A DNA stretch of 64,000 nucleotides from Kitasatospora herbaricolor. GTDB taxonomy: Bacteria > Actinomycetota > Actinomycetes > Streptomycetales > Streptomycetaceae. Location of the stretch: contig NZ_JAUSVA010000002.1 in NCBI RefSeq assembly GCF_030813695.1, positions 1,488,001-1,552,000 on the forward strand, given 5' to 3'. Below the pieces are notes generated by a model. It was not told where the DNA came from, did no database searches, and was given only the letters and a program-made list of their open reading frames with translations. Positions 32,411 to 41,026 of the stretch are shown piece after piece. A program made the translations under genes and the position numbers. Position 1 is the first letter of the stretch; each line of letters opens with the position of its first letter.

Positions 32411-34858
32411 ATGGAGTTCGTTTTGGTCCTTTCGTCATCGTCCTCGTCCGCGTCCGCGTCCCCCGCACCGGCCGAGCCCGGCACCGGGCCCGGAACGCAC
32501 CCCGGCGAGGCCGGCGCCCGGCCCGCCGACGCCTGGCGGACGGCGGAGCTGCGGGCGGAGAACGCGTACGTGGGTGCGCTGTACGACCGCCTGGAGGCGC
32601 AGCGCGCGCTGGCGGCCGCCCGGCTGCGCGAGACCCACCTCCAGGACCAGGGCGGGACGTACCAGTCCCGGATGGAGCGCGACACGCTGGAGCTCCACCA
32701 CACCCGGCGGCTCTCGGAGTTGCACGCCGCCGAGTACGGGCTCTGCTTCGGCCGGATCGAGAACGCCGACGGCGAGCGGCAGTACATCGGCCGGATCGCC
32801 CTGGCGGACGACGACCACGAGCCGCTGCTCACCGACTGGCGGGCGCCGGCCGCGGAGCCGTTCTACCGGGCGACGCCCGCCGCGCCGGGCGAGGTGGCGG
32901 CGCGGCGGCACCTGCGGAGCAAGGGCCGGACGGTCGTCGACTTCGACGACGACGCCTTCGGCGTGAACGCCCCCGAGGGCCGGACCGGCTCCGAACTCAG
33001 CGGGGAGGGCGCCCTGCTGGCCTCGCTGACGGCGGACCGGACGGGGCGGATGGGCGACATCGTCGCCACCATCCAGGCCGAGCAGGACCGGGTGATCCGC
33101 TCCGAACTGGGCGGCGTGCTGGTCGTCCAGGGCGGCCCGGGCACCGGCAAGACCGTGGTGGCCCTGCACCGGGCCGCCTACCTGCTGTACACCCACCGGG
33201 ACCGGCTGGCCAAGCGCGGGGTCCTGGTCATCGGGCCGAACACGACCTTCCTGCGCTACATCGACCAGGTGCTCCCGGCGCTCGGCGAGAGCGAGGTCGT
33301 GCTCAGCAGCATCGGCGTGCTCCACCCCGGTGTGACCGCCACCGGCCCGGACACGCCGGAGGCGGCCGCCGTGAAGGGCGACGCCCGGATGGTGGGGGTG
33401 CTGGCCGCCGCACTGGAGGGCCTGCGGCAACTGCCCGAGGAGTCCTGGACCATCACGGTGGGCCGGCGTTCGTCCCGCCAGGAGGAGCTGGAGGTGGGCC
33501 GGGCCCTGTGCCTGCGGGCGCACGCCGCCGCGCACCGGACCGGCGAACCGCACAACCTGGCCCGGCCGGAGCTCGTCGAGCGGCTCACCTCGGAGCTGGC
33601 CCTGCGGATCGCCCGGGAGGGCGGCGGGGAGATGGACCTGGACGCCGTGGCTGACCTCGCCGACGCGCTGGTCGACGAGCCCGACGTCCAGGCCCTGGCC
33701 GACCGGCTGTGGCCACTGCTCACCCCGGAGCAGCTGCTCACGGCCCTGTACGGCTCAGCGGAGCTGCTGGCGGCGGCGATGCCGGACTTCACCGGGGCGG
33801 AGCGCGCCGCCCTGCTGCGCGAGCGGGCGGACCGGGAGGAGACGGGCCGGGAACTTTCGGGTCGGGAGGAGACGGACCGGGGACGGGCGGCCCCCGGCGG
33901 GCCGGCCGGGCCCTGGACCGTCGCCGACGTCCCGCTGCTCGACGAGGCAGCCGAACTGCTCGGCCCGCTGCCCGGCAACGCCACCACCGACCGGGCCGCG
34001 GCCGTCGCCGAGGCCAGGGAGCTGGAGTTCGCCAAGCTCGTCCTGGAGGACTTCGGCGAGGGGCTGGTCGAGATCGACGCGGAGATGCTGGCCCGCCAGT
34101 ACCGCGGCGAGCAGTCGCTGCGTCCGCTCGCCGAGCGCGCGGCCGAGGACCGGACCTGGGCCTACGGGCACGTGATCGTGGACGAGGCGCAGGAGCTGTC
34201 CCCGATGGACTGGCGGATGCTGACCCGCCGCTGCCCCGGCCGTTCCATGACGATCGTCGGCGACCTGGCGCAGACCGGCGCGCCGGCCGGGCTGGACTCC
34301 TGGGGCGAGGCGCTCGACGAGTACACGGCGGGCCGCTGGCGCACGGTGGAACTCTCCGTCAACTACCGCACCCCGGCCGGGATCATGCGGGTCACCGAGG
34401 GCGTGCTGCGGGCGCTCGACCCGGCGCGCCGCGCCCCCGGCGCGGTGCGCGAGGGCGGGATCCCGCCGTGGAGCCTGCGGATCCCCGAGGACGACCCGGT
34501 CCCGGCGCTGCGCTCCGCCGTGGAGCGGGAGATCGCCGCGCTCGACGGCGGCCGGACGGCGATCATCCACGCGCCGACCTGGCCCGCGGACCGGGTCGGC
34601 GCGCTGGCCGGGCTGGACGGCGTCGCGGCCTTCGACGACCCGGAGGCGCTGGACTCGCCCGTCGTCCTGCTGACGGCCGCCCAGGCCAAGGGGCTGGAGT
34701 TCGACGCCGTCCTGGTGGTGGAACCCGCGGAGATCCTCGCGGCGCACAACCGCGGCGTGAACGACCTCTACGTCGCCCTCACCCGCGCGACGAGGAGCCT
34801 CGGGGTCATCCACAGCGGGGAGCTGCCGGAGATGCTGGCGGGGCTGGAGCCGCGCTGA
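32411..34858 (+). CDS. helR: HelD-family RNA polymerase-displacing helicase-like protein, rifamycin-resistance type (HelR)
   Basis: 815 residues from ATG 32411. N-terminal coiled-coil arm (ENAYVGALYDRLEAQRALAA, about 55-75) that reaches into the secondary channel, then UvrD-like domains: Walker A GGPGTGKTVVALHRAAYLLY (about 241), an HelD-specific insertion with the acidic loop REETGRELSGREETDRG (about 475), Walker B VIVDEAQELSPMDWRML (about 588), motif QTGAP and C-terminal VNDLYVALTRATRSLGV. HelD proteins strip RNA polymerase from stalled complexes; HelR members also displace bound rifamycins and are induced by them. The RAE 190 bp upstream supports the HelR subtype. A downstream TTG start (32423) is possible. 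Confidence 0.9.
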   Translation: MEFVLVLSSSSSSASASPAPAEPGTGPGTHPGEAGARPADAWRTAELRAENAYVGALYDRLEAQRALAAARLRETHLQDQGGTYQSRMERDTLELHHTRRLSELHAAEYGLCFGRIENADGERQYIGRIALADDDHEPLLTDWRAPAAEPFYRATPAAPGEVAARRHLRSKGRTVVDFDDDAFGVNAPEGRTGSELSGEGALLASLTADRTGRMGDIVATIQAEQDRVIRSELGGVLVVQGGPGTGKTVVALHRAAYLLYTHRDRLAKRGVLVIGPNTTFLRYIDQVLPALGESEVVLSSIGVLHPGVTATGPDTPEAAAVKGDARMVGVLAAALEGLRQLPEESWTITVGRRSSRQEELEVGRALCLRAHAAAHRTGEPHNLARPELVERLTSELALRIAREGGGEMDLDAVADLADALVDEPDVQALADRLWPLLTPEQLLTALYGSAELLAAAMPDFTGAERAALLRERADREETGRELSGREETDRGRAAPGGPAGPWTVADVPLLDEAAELLGPLPGNATTDRAAAVAEARELEFAKLVLEDFGEGLVEIDAEMLARQYRGEQSLRPLAERAAEDRTWAYGHVIVDEAQELSPMDWRMLTRRCPGRSMTIVGDLAQTGAPAGLDSWGEALDEYTAGRWRTVELSVNYRTPAGIMRVTEGVLRALDPARRAPGAVREGGIPPWSLRIPEDDPVPALRSAVEREIAALDGGRTAIIHAPTWPADRVGALAGLDGVAAFDDPEALDSPVVLLTAAQAKGLEFDAVLVVEPAEILAAHNRGVNDLYVALTRATRSLGVIHSGELPEMLAGLEPR

Positions 34859-34943
34859 CCGGAGCGGCGGGCGGGTACGGGGCCGGCCCACCCGCCCGGG
34901 TGCGGGCCGCCGGAAGTCGATTGCCCGGCGCGGGGGCCGTGGG

Positions 34944-34949
34944 TAGCGT
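34944..34949 (+). promoter_or_regulatory. -10 element of a leaderless GNAT transcript
   Basis: TAGCGT 8 nt before the GTG start of the acetyltransferase gene. Confidence 0.45.
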
Positions 34950-34957
34950 CGCTGTCC

Positions 34958-35485
34958 GTGATCCCGACCCTGCGCACCGAGCGCCTGCAGCTGGACCCGT
35001 ACGTCCCCGAGGACGAGGAGGTGTTCGTCGCACTCTTCCTGGACGCCCGGGTGTCGCGGTGGATGGGTGACGGCCCGTACCCGGAGGAGGAGATCCGGGC
35101 CCTGTTCGGGCGGATCTTCACCAAGGTCTACGCCCGGGAGCTGTTCGAGGTCTGGGCCGTACGCCGGGACGGCCGGTTCGTCGGGCACGCCGAGATCAAG
35201 CCGTCCGAGGCGGTCGGGGGCCACGAGATCATCTACGCGCTGGCCCCGGAGGCCTGGGGATCGGGCCTGGGCACGGAGCTGGCCGAGGCCGTGGTGGCGC
35301 ACGGCTTCGGCACCCTCGGGCTGGCCGAGGTGCACGCCACCGTGGCCGCGCCCAACCTCGCCTCGCTGGCGCTGCTGGGCCGGATCGGCTTCGAGCGCGT
35401 CCGGGACCTCACCGAGGAGGACGGCGGCACGACGCACGTGCTGACCCGCCGCCGGGCCCGCTCGGCGCCCCTCCTCCAAGGGTGA
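34958..35485 (+). CDS. GNAT-family N-acetyltransferase (RimJ/RimL type)
   Basis: 175 residues, GTG start. RimJ/RimL-like opening (IPTLRTERLQLDPYVPEDEE), the acetyl-CoA site around EAWGSGLGTELAEAVVAHGF (about 108-127, R/Q-x-x-G-x-G/A modified to WGSGLGTE) and C-terminal AAPNLASLALLGRIGFERV. Acceptor unknown: protein N-termini or small amines are typical. Convergent with the histidine kinase gene, 38 bp apart. Leaderless. Confidence 0.88.
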   Translation: MIPTLRTERLQLDPYVPEDEEVFVALFLDARVSRWMGDGPYPEEEIRALFGRIFTKVYARELFEVWAVRRDGRFVGHAEIKPSEAVGGHEIIYALAPEAWGSGLGTELAEAVVAHGFGTLGLAEVHATVAAPNLASLALLGRIGFERVRDLTEEDGGTTHVLTRRRARSAPLLQG

Positions 35486-35523
35486 CCCGGCGCCCCGGGC
35501 CGGGGGCACGGCGGCGGCCGGGT

Positions 35524-36696
35524 TCAGCGCAGGACGGCGGCCGCCGGCAGCGCGATCTCGAAGCAGCAGCCGCCGGTGACGTTGTGCACGCTGGCCCGGC
35601 CGGCGTGCGCCTCGACGATCCCGCGGACGATGGCCAGCCCGAGGCCGGCCCCGCTGTCCCCGTGCCGGGCGTCGCCGTGCGCGGCGTCCGCCCCCATCTC
35701 GGCGGGCACCCGCGGGGTGCGGGCGCTGACGCCGCGCCAGCCGGTCTCGAACACCCGCGCCAGGTCCGGCTCGGGGATGCCGCCGCAGCCGTCGGTCACC
35801 GAGAGCACCACCTCCCCCCGTTCCTGGCGGGCGGCGACGGCCACCACGCCGTCGGCGGGGGTCGAGCGGATCGCGTTGACCAGCAGGTTGCCGAGCACCC
35901 GGGTGATCTCCCGGCCGTCCACCTCGACCGGCGCCGGCTCCACGCTGTCGCCCAGCAGCCGCACCCCGCGCTGGCGGGCCAGCGGGTGGGCGCCCGCGAT
36001 GGCGTCCCCGACCAGGTCGTACACCGAAACCCGGGACAGCGAGAGGGTCAGCGCGCCGGCCTGGATCCGGGACAGCTCGAAGAGGTCGTCCACCATGCCG
36101 GTGAGCCGGTCCACCTCGGTGCGGATCTGGGCGTGGTAGCGGCGCGGGTCCTCGGCGACGCCGTCCTCCAGGGCCTCCGCCATCGCCCGCAGCCCGGCCA
36201 GCGGGGTGCGCAGGTCGTGCGAGATCCAGGCGATCAGCTCGCGCCGGGAGGACTCCAGGGTCTGCTCGCGGCGGCGGGACTCCGCCAGCCGGGCGCTGGT
36301 GGCGGACAGCTCGGCACTCAGCGCGGCCAGCTCCGAACCGAGCGGCCCGTCCGGCGCCGTGAAGCCCGCGTCGCTGCCGACCGTCCGGGCGGCCAGGGCC
36401 AGCGCCCGGCTGCCCGCGACCACCTGGCGGCCGAGCAGCGCGGCGGTGGCGAGCGAGACCACGGCCCCCATGCAGAGCACCGTTATCACCACCCCCAGGT
36501 CGTGGTGCGAGAGGAACATCGCCTGGGCGACGACCAGCGTCCCGCTGGTCATCGCGAGGACGGTGACCACGGCGACGCTGAACAGCGAGAGCGCGACCGA
36601 CCGGCTCCGCAGCAGCCGGACGGCGGGCCAGCCCAGCAGGCCGGAGGCGCCCGCGCCGACGGCGGCGAAGGCGGCGATGAGCAGCAGGTCCTTCAC
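35524..36696 (-). CDS. OmpR-partner sensor histidine kinase
   Basis: 390 residues, GTG start overlapping the regulator's stop (GTGA). Two to three N-terminal transmembrane helices (LLLIAAFAAVGAGASGLLGW, LFSVAVVTVLAMTSGTLVVA, VVITVLCMGAVVSLATAALL), no large outer loop, so an intramembrane-type sensor. HisKA: LIAWISHDLRTPLAGLRAMA (His about 158); HATPase motifs NLLVNAIRSTP, DGCGGIPEPD, GAGLGLAIVRGI. Forms an operon with the response regulator upstream. The shared DNA box described under findings suggests its regulon. Confidence 0.93.
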   Translation of the reverse strand: MKDLLLIAAFAAVGAGASGLLGWPAVRLLRSRSVALSLFSVAVVTVLAMTSGTLVVAQAMFLSHHDLGVVITVLCMGAVVSLATAALLGRQVVAGSRALALAARTVGSDAGFTAPDGPLGSELAALSAELSATSARLAESRRREQTLESSRRELIAWISHDLRTPLAGLRAMAEALEDGVAEDPRRYHAQIRTEVDRLTGMVDDLFELSRIQAGALTLSLSRVSVYDLVGDAIAGAHPLARQRGVRLLGDSVEPAPVEVDGREITRVLGNLLVNAIRSTPADGVVAVAARQERGEVVLSVTDGCGGIPEPDLARVFETGWRGVSARTPRVPAEMGADAAHGDARHGDSGAGLGLAIVRGIVEAHAGRASVHNVTGGCCFEIALPAAAVLR

Positions 36697-37541
36697 AGGG
36701 CGGGGCCTTTCCCGGCGGGGTCGAAGCGGTAGCCGACGCCCCAGACGGTGGTGATCAGGGCGGGCGCGGCCGGGTCGTCCTCGACCTTCTCGCGCAGGCG
36801 CCGGACGTGCACGGTGACGGTGGACAGGTCGCCGAACTCCCAGCCCCAGACGCGCTGCATCAGCTCCTCGCGGCCGAAGGCGGCTCCCGGGTGGCGGAGC
36901 AGGAAGGCCAGCAGGTCGAACTCGCGCAGGGTGAGAGCCAGTTCGCGGCCGGCCCGGAAGGCCCGGCGGGCCGCCGGGTCGAGGGTGAGGTCGCCGGCGG
37001 TGAGCCGGGACGGCTGGGCGGGCCGGGCGGCGGCCGGCCCCGCGGCCGCCGAGCGGCGCAGCACGGACTGCACCCGCAGGACCAGTTCGCGCGGGCTGAA
37101 GGGCTTGGTGACGTAGTCGTCCGCGCCGAGTTCCAGTCCGAGGATGCGGTCGGACTCCTCGCCCTTGGCGGTGAGCATCACCACCGGCAGCCGGTCGCCG
37201 CCCTCGCCCGCCCGCAGCCGGCGGCAGACCTCCAGTCCGTCCAGGCCGGGCAGCATCAGGTCGAGGACGACCAGGTCGGGGCGGGTGGCGGCGGCGCGGG
37301 CCAGGGCCTCGTGGCCGTCGGCGGCGCGATCGACCCGGTACCCGGCCCGGAGCAGGTAGCCGGTGACCACCTCGGCGACGGTGGGGTCGTCGTCGACGAC
37401 GAGGATGCGGCCGGCCGGGGCGGGGGCCGGGGAGGGTTCGGCCCGGACGGCGCCGGGCGGCGGCGCTTCGGCCCGGGGAGGCTGGGCCGGCGGAGGCTGG
37501 GCCGCGGGGGCTTGGGCCCGGGCCGGCTGGGGAGTGGTCAC
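36693..37541 (-). CDS. OmpR-family response regulator
   Basis: 282 residues from GTG 37541. A Pro/Ala-rich N-terminal tail of about 45 residues precedes the receiver (GRILVVDDDPTVAEV; phospho-Asp in LVVLDLMLPG, Lys in GADDYVTKPFSPREL). The DNA-binding winged helix is at about 180-280 (LTLREFDLLAFLLRHPG, VWGWEFGDLSTVTVHVRRLR). TATCCT (37549-37554) lies 7 nt before the GTG, so the message is leaderless. An 18-bp box at 37593-37610 lies 39 bp upstream of that -10, and the same spacing recurs for a GT87 gene, so the gene is probably autoregulated. Confidence 0.93.
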   Translation of the reverse strand: MTTPQPARAQAPAAQPPPAQPPRAEAPPPGAVRAEPSPAPAPAGRILVVDDDPTVAEVVTGYLLRAGYRVDRAADGHEALARAAATRPDLVVLDLMLPGLDGLEVCRRLRAGEGGDRLPVVMLTAKGEESDRILGLELGADDYVTKPFSPRELVLRVQSVLRRSAAAGPAAARPAQPSRLTAGDLTLDPAARRAFRAGRELALTLREFDLLAFLLRHPGAAFGREELMQRVWGWEFGDLSTVTVHVRRLREKVEDDPAAPALITTVWGVGYRFDPAGKGPAL

Positions 37542-37592
37542 GCCTCCGAGGATAGGAAGCCGGGAGCGGCGGCCGCGCCGGTCGGGGCGGCC

Positions 37593-37610
37593 CGTACGAC
37601 TTCCGTAAGG
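37593..37610. promoter_or_regulatory. Regulator box 1 (between response regulator and GT2-DUF2064 genes)
   Basis: CGTACGACTTCCGTAAGG, with core CTTCCGTAAG nearly palindromic. It lies in the 115-bp divergent interval, 39 bp from the -10 of the response regulator and 34 bp from the -10 of the GT2-DUF2064 gene. The same 18 bases recur at 43445-43462. Confidence 0.7.
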
Positions 37611-37643
37611 TGGCGATGCGGCTTTTGTCATGGTTGTGCTGGG

Positions 37644-37649
37644 TAGCGT
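37644..37649 (+). promoter_or_regulatory. -10 element of the GT2-DUF2064 gene
   Basis: TAGCGT, 7 nt before GTG 37657; leaderless. 34 bp downstream of box 1. Confidence 0.5.
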
Positions 37650-37656
37650 GACCCGG

Positions 37657-38994
37657 GTGACTACCACTCCCCCTCCCCCGCCCGTCGACGTGGTGCTGCC
37701 CTGTCTGGACGAGGCCGGGGCCCTGCCGTGGGTGCTCGCACGGATCCCGGACGGCTGGCGCGCGATCGTCGTGGACAACGGTTCGACGGACGGGTCGGCC
37801 GAGCTGGCCCGGTCGCTCGGCGCCCTGGTGGTGCACGAGCCGCGGCGCGGTTTCGGCGCCGCCTGCCACGCCGGTCTGCTGGCCGCCACCGCCGGGACGG
37901 TCTGTTTCATGGACTGCGACGGCTCCCTCGACCCGGCCCAGCTGCACCGGGTGGTCGAACCGGTGGCCGACGGATCGGCCGACCTGGTGCTCGGCCGGCG
38001 GCGGCCGACCACCCCGGGGGCCTGGCCGCTGCACGCCCGGCTGGCCAACCGGGTGCTCGCCCGGCGGCTGCGCGCGCACACCGGCGCCCCGCTGCACGAC
38101 CTGGGCCCGATGCGGGCCGCCCGCCGGGAGCGGCTGCTCGCCCTGGGCCTGGGCGACCGCCGCTCGGGCTACCCGCTGGAGATGGTGCTGGCCGCCTCGG
38201 CCGCCGGGATGCGGATCGCCGAGCGGGACGTCGCCTACCGCCCCCGCGCCGGCCGCTCCAAGGTGACCGGCACCCTGCGCGGCACCCGGCAGGCCGTCCA
38301 GGACATGCGGGCCGTCCTGGCGGCGCCGGCGCCCACCCTGCTGGTGATCGCCAAGGCGCCCGTCCCGGGCCGGGTGAAGACCAGGCTGACCCCGCCGTGC
38401 ACGCCCGAGCAGGCCGCCTCGCTGGCCGAGGCCGCGTTGACCGACACCCTGCGGGTGCTCGGCTCGGTGCCGGCCGGCCGGCGGCTGCTGGTGCTGGACG
38501 GCGAGCCGGGCCGGTGGCTGCCGTCCGGCTGGGAGGTGGCCCCGCAGGTACCGGGCGACCTGGACGTCCGGCTGGCCGCCGCCTTCGCGCTGGCCCCGGC
38601 GGGGGCCCCGGCGCTGCTGGTCGGGATGGACACCCCGCAGCTGAACGCCGCCGTCCTGGCCGCTCAGCTGTCGCCGGCCGCCCGGGCGGGGGCCGACGCC
38701 TGGTACGGCCCGGCCCAGGACGGCGGTTTCTGGGCGCTGGGGCTGGCCCGGCCCTCCCCCGGGCTGGCCCGTCGGCTGCTGCTCGGGGTGCCGATGTCGA
38801 CCCCGCGGACCGGCGAGGTGCTGCTGGAGCGGCTGGCGCAGGCCGGTCTGACCGTCCGCCGGCTGCCGGTGCTGACCGATGTGGACACCGCCCGGGACGC
38901 CGCCGAGGTGGCGGCGCTCGCGCCCGGCGGCGCGTTCGCGGCCCGCTGGCGGGCCGTCGAGGCGGTCACCGGTGCGGCCGGGGCCACCGGATGA
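37657..38994 (+). CDS. Fusion of a family 2 glycosyltransferase and a DUF2064 (TIGR04282) domain
   Basis: 445 residues from GTG 37657, chosen from the leaderless -10. Residues 1-215 are GT-A family 2: VVLPCLDEAGALPWVLARIP, VDNGSTDGSAELA, MDCDGSLDP (DxD-like) and RSGYPLEMVLAA. From about 225 (MRAVLAAPAPTLLVIAKAPV) the TIGR04282/DUF2064 domain starts (PGRVKTRLTPPCTPEQA, LVGMDTPQL, GPAQDGGFWALGL), a GT-A-like fold first noted in arsenosugar loci. In many actinobacteria these are separate neighbours. The methyltransferase follows with an ATGA overlap. Donor and acceptor unknown; the cluster around it suggests a surface or secreted glycan or glycolipid. Confidence 0.85.
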   Translation: MTTTPPPPPVDVVLPCLDEAGALPWVLARIPDGWRAIVVDNGSTDGSAELARSLGALVVHEPRRGFGAACHAGLLAATAGTVCFMDCDGSLDPAQLHRVVEPVADGSADLVLGRRRPTTPGAWPLHARLANRVLARRLRAHTGAPLHDLGPMRAARRERLLALGLGDRRSGYPLEMVLAASAAGMRIAERDVAYRPRAGRSKVTGTLRGTRQAVQDMRAVLAAPAPTLLVIAKAPVPGRVKTRLTPPCTPEQAASLAEAALTDTLRVLGSVPAGRRLLVLDGEPGRWLPSGWEVAPQVPGDLDVRLAAAFALAPAGAPALLVGMDTPQLNAAVLAAQLSPAARAGADAWYGPAQDGGFWALGLARPSPGLARRLLLGVPMSTPRTGEVLLERLAQAGLTVRRLPVLTDVDTARDAAEVAALAPGGAFAARWRAVEAVTGAAGATG

Positions 38995-39692
38995 CGCCCG
39001 GCACCGGCGCTCCGGCGGAGGCCCGCCCCTGGATCGACGACCCGTTCAGCGAGGCGATCCGCACCGGCCGCGGCCCGCTCTGGCTCCGTGGCGCGGACGG
39101 CCGGCGGCACCACCTGGACGTGGAGCGCTGGTGCGCCCCGCCGGACGCGGCCGACCGCACCCTGCTGGAGCGCTGTGCGGGGCTCGGCCGGCCGGCGCTG
39201 GACATCGGCTGCGGCCCCGGGCGGCTGGTGGCCGGGCTGCTGGCCCTCGGACTGCCCGCGCTCGGGGTCGACCTGACGGTCGCGGCGGTGGCCCGCACCC
39301 GGCGGCTCGGCGGGCCGGCGCTCTGCCGTTCGGTGTTCGAACGACTCCCCGCCGAGGGTCGCTGGGGGTCGGCCCTGCTGGCGGACGGCAATCTCGGCAT
39401 CGGCGGTGACCCGTCGGCCCTGCTGGGCCGGATCGCCCAGTTGCTGCGGCCCGGCGGCCGGCTGTTCGTGGAGGTGGAGCCGCGGGAGGTGGACGAGCGG
39501 CTGACCGTCCGGATCGAGAACGCGGCCGGCCATCGGGGCCCGCCGTTCCGCTGGGCACGGCTCGGCGCCGCGGCGACCGCCGGCCGCGCGGCCGGCGCCG
39601 GCCTGGTGGAGACGGAGCGCTGGAGCGTCCTCGGCCGGCACTTCCTGGCACTGACCCGGCTGCCGGGCACTCCGCCGGGGGTCCGGAACTGA
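38991..39692 (+). CDS. Class I SAM-dependent methyltransferase
   Basis: 233 residues, start overlapping the GT2-DUF2064 stop (ATGA). SAM motif I PALDIGCGPGRLVAGLLALG (about 61-80), motif II VDLTVAAVARTRRLGG, and LLRPGGRLFVEVEP (about 150). N-terminal extension DDPFSEAIRTGRGPLWLRG. Substrate unknown; co-expression with the glycosyltransferase fusion suggests methylation of its product. Ends inside a bidirectional hairpin. Confidence 0.9.
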   Translation: MTPGTGAPAEARPWIDDPFSEAIRTGRGPLWLRGADGRRHHLDVERWCAPPDAADRTLLERCAGLGRPALDIGCGPGRLVAGLLALGLPALGVDLTVAAVARTRRLGGPALCRSVFERLPAEGRWGSALLADGNLGIGGDPSALLGRIAQLLRPGGRLFVEVEPREVDERLTVRIENAAGHRGPPFRWARLGAAATAGRAAGAGLVETERWSVLGRHFLALTRLPGTPPGVRN

Positions 39693-39732
39693 CGGGGACG
39701 CGGGCCGGCCGCCCGCGCACCCGTCAGTTCCG
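39684..39732. terminator. Bidirectional terminator between convergent genes
   Basis: CGGAACTGACGGG (39684-39696) pairs perfectly with CCCGTCAGTTCCG (39720-39732); the loop carries a second GCGGGC/GCCCGC stem. It serves the methyltransferase and the convergent M43 protease. Confidence 0.85.
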
Positions 39733-39741
39733 TCGGGGACG

Positions 39742-40734
39742 TCAGGCCCGGTAGGCGGCCCAGGCGTTGGTCATCCGGGTGACCTGTCCCGCGGTGAACT
39801 GGGTCATGCAGGAGTCGTAGGTGTAGTCCATGAAGTTCTTGATCGGGTCGAGGCCCGTGGCGGTGCAGGTGTCCCGGCCGGTCGGGCACTGGTAGGCGGC
39901 GCTCTTCTCGGCGGGGGTGTCGGAGACGTAGTCGCCGTTGCCGCTGCAGCCGCCCTGGAAGGTGTGGTACAGGCCGAGCCAGTGGCCGACCTCGTGGGTG
40001 GCGGTGTCGCCCTCGTTGTAGTTGGCCGACGAGCCGCCGGGCAGCGAGGTGTCGAGGATGACGACGCCGTCGTCCTTCGGGTTCGAGCTGTACGAGCTCG
40101 GGAAGGTCGCCCAGCCGAGCAGGCTCTGGCCCAGGCTGGCGGTGTACAGGTTGAGGGTGCCCGCGCCGCCCTTGCGCAGGGCGGTCTTCATGGCCTTCTC
40201 CGCCGAGGAACCGGGCGAGATGCCGTTGTACCAGGCGGCCTTGTCGGTGTAGTCGGTGCCGGCCAGGGTGAAGGTGAACGGCGTCGCGGTGTTGCCGGAG
40301 CCCTGGCCGCCGTAGGCCGCGTTGAGCACGGAGAGCTGCTTGCTGATGTCCGAGGCGGTCAGCTTGCCGGTCGTGCCGGAGTGGATGACGTGCACGTACA
40401 CCGGGATGGAGGTGGCCGCGATCGCCGGTGAGAGCAGGGCACTGCCCTGGGCGGACTTGCCCAGTTGCTTGACCTTGGCGTTGAGGTCGGCGTCCATCGC
40501 GCCGGCCTGGGCGTCGGTGACGGCGTTGGGCTCGTGCGCCTGGCTGCCGGCGGCGCGGCGGGCGGCGGAGTCCTGGCCGTCCTCCCCGACGCACCGGCCC
40601 GCGGCCGTGGGGGCCGAGGCGGCGGTGACGGGCGAGGGCGCGGCGAACTGGGTGAGGGCGAGGGTGGCGACGAGGGCGGCGGCGCTGAGGAGTCTGCGGG
40701 GGACACGCGTGTGGACGTGGGCAGAACGACGCAT
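39742..40734 (-). CDS. Secreted M43-family (cytophagalysin/pappalysin-like) metalloprotease
   Basis: 330 residues, AGGAGA 4 nt before the ATG. Signal peptide ([20 protein letters not shown], cleaved near residue 38), a short propart with a Cys (GRCVGEDG) that could act as a cysteine switch, then the catalytic domain with [13 protein letters not shown] (about 243; full HExxHxxGxxH) and Met-turn [11 protein letters not shown] (about 305). Cys-rich insertion [16 protein letters not shown] is typical of the family. An extracellular peptidase of unknown substrate. It contrasts with the HELGHNLGAVNN enzyme at 13.3 kb, which lacks the third His. Confidence 0.92.
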   Translation of the reverse strand: MRRSAHVHTRVPRRLLSAAALVATLALTQFAAPSPVTAASAPTAAGRCVGEDGQDSAARRAAGSQAHEPNAVTDAQAGAMDADLNAKVKQLGKSAQGSALLSPAIAATSIPVYVHVIHSGTTGKLTASDISKQLSVLNAAYGGQGSGNTATPFTFTLAGTDYTDKAAWYNGISPGSSAEKAMKTALRKGGAGTLNLYTASLGQSLLGWATFPSSYSSNPKDDGVVILDTSLPGGSSANYNEGDTATHEVGHWLGLYHTFQGGCSGNGDYVSDTPAEKSAAYQCPTGRDTCTATGLDPIKNFMDYTYDSCMTQFTAGQVTRMTNAWAAYRA

Positions 40735-41026
40735 CTGCTCTCCTGTGGAGAAGTGGGGGGATGGCGGTGGGGAGCCGCCGAGCCGAGGCTACGCAGGAAG
40801 GGCGTGTACGCGTCAGGTGGTAACAGGTCGTGCAATTCCTGACGACAAATCGGGCAAACTCCGGAAGTTCACCCGATCGGAGCTGGTCGAAGCGGAGAAT
40901 TTACCGCCCGGCAACATCGCTACCCTGTCCGAAAGTTGATTGGCCATCCCTTCCCCGCCCGAACCGTACGCATGCCCACTGCCACCCGTACGCCCCCTTC
41001 CCACCACGTCGCGCGCCCCCGGCCGG

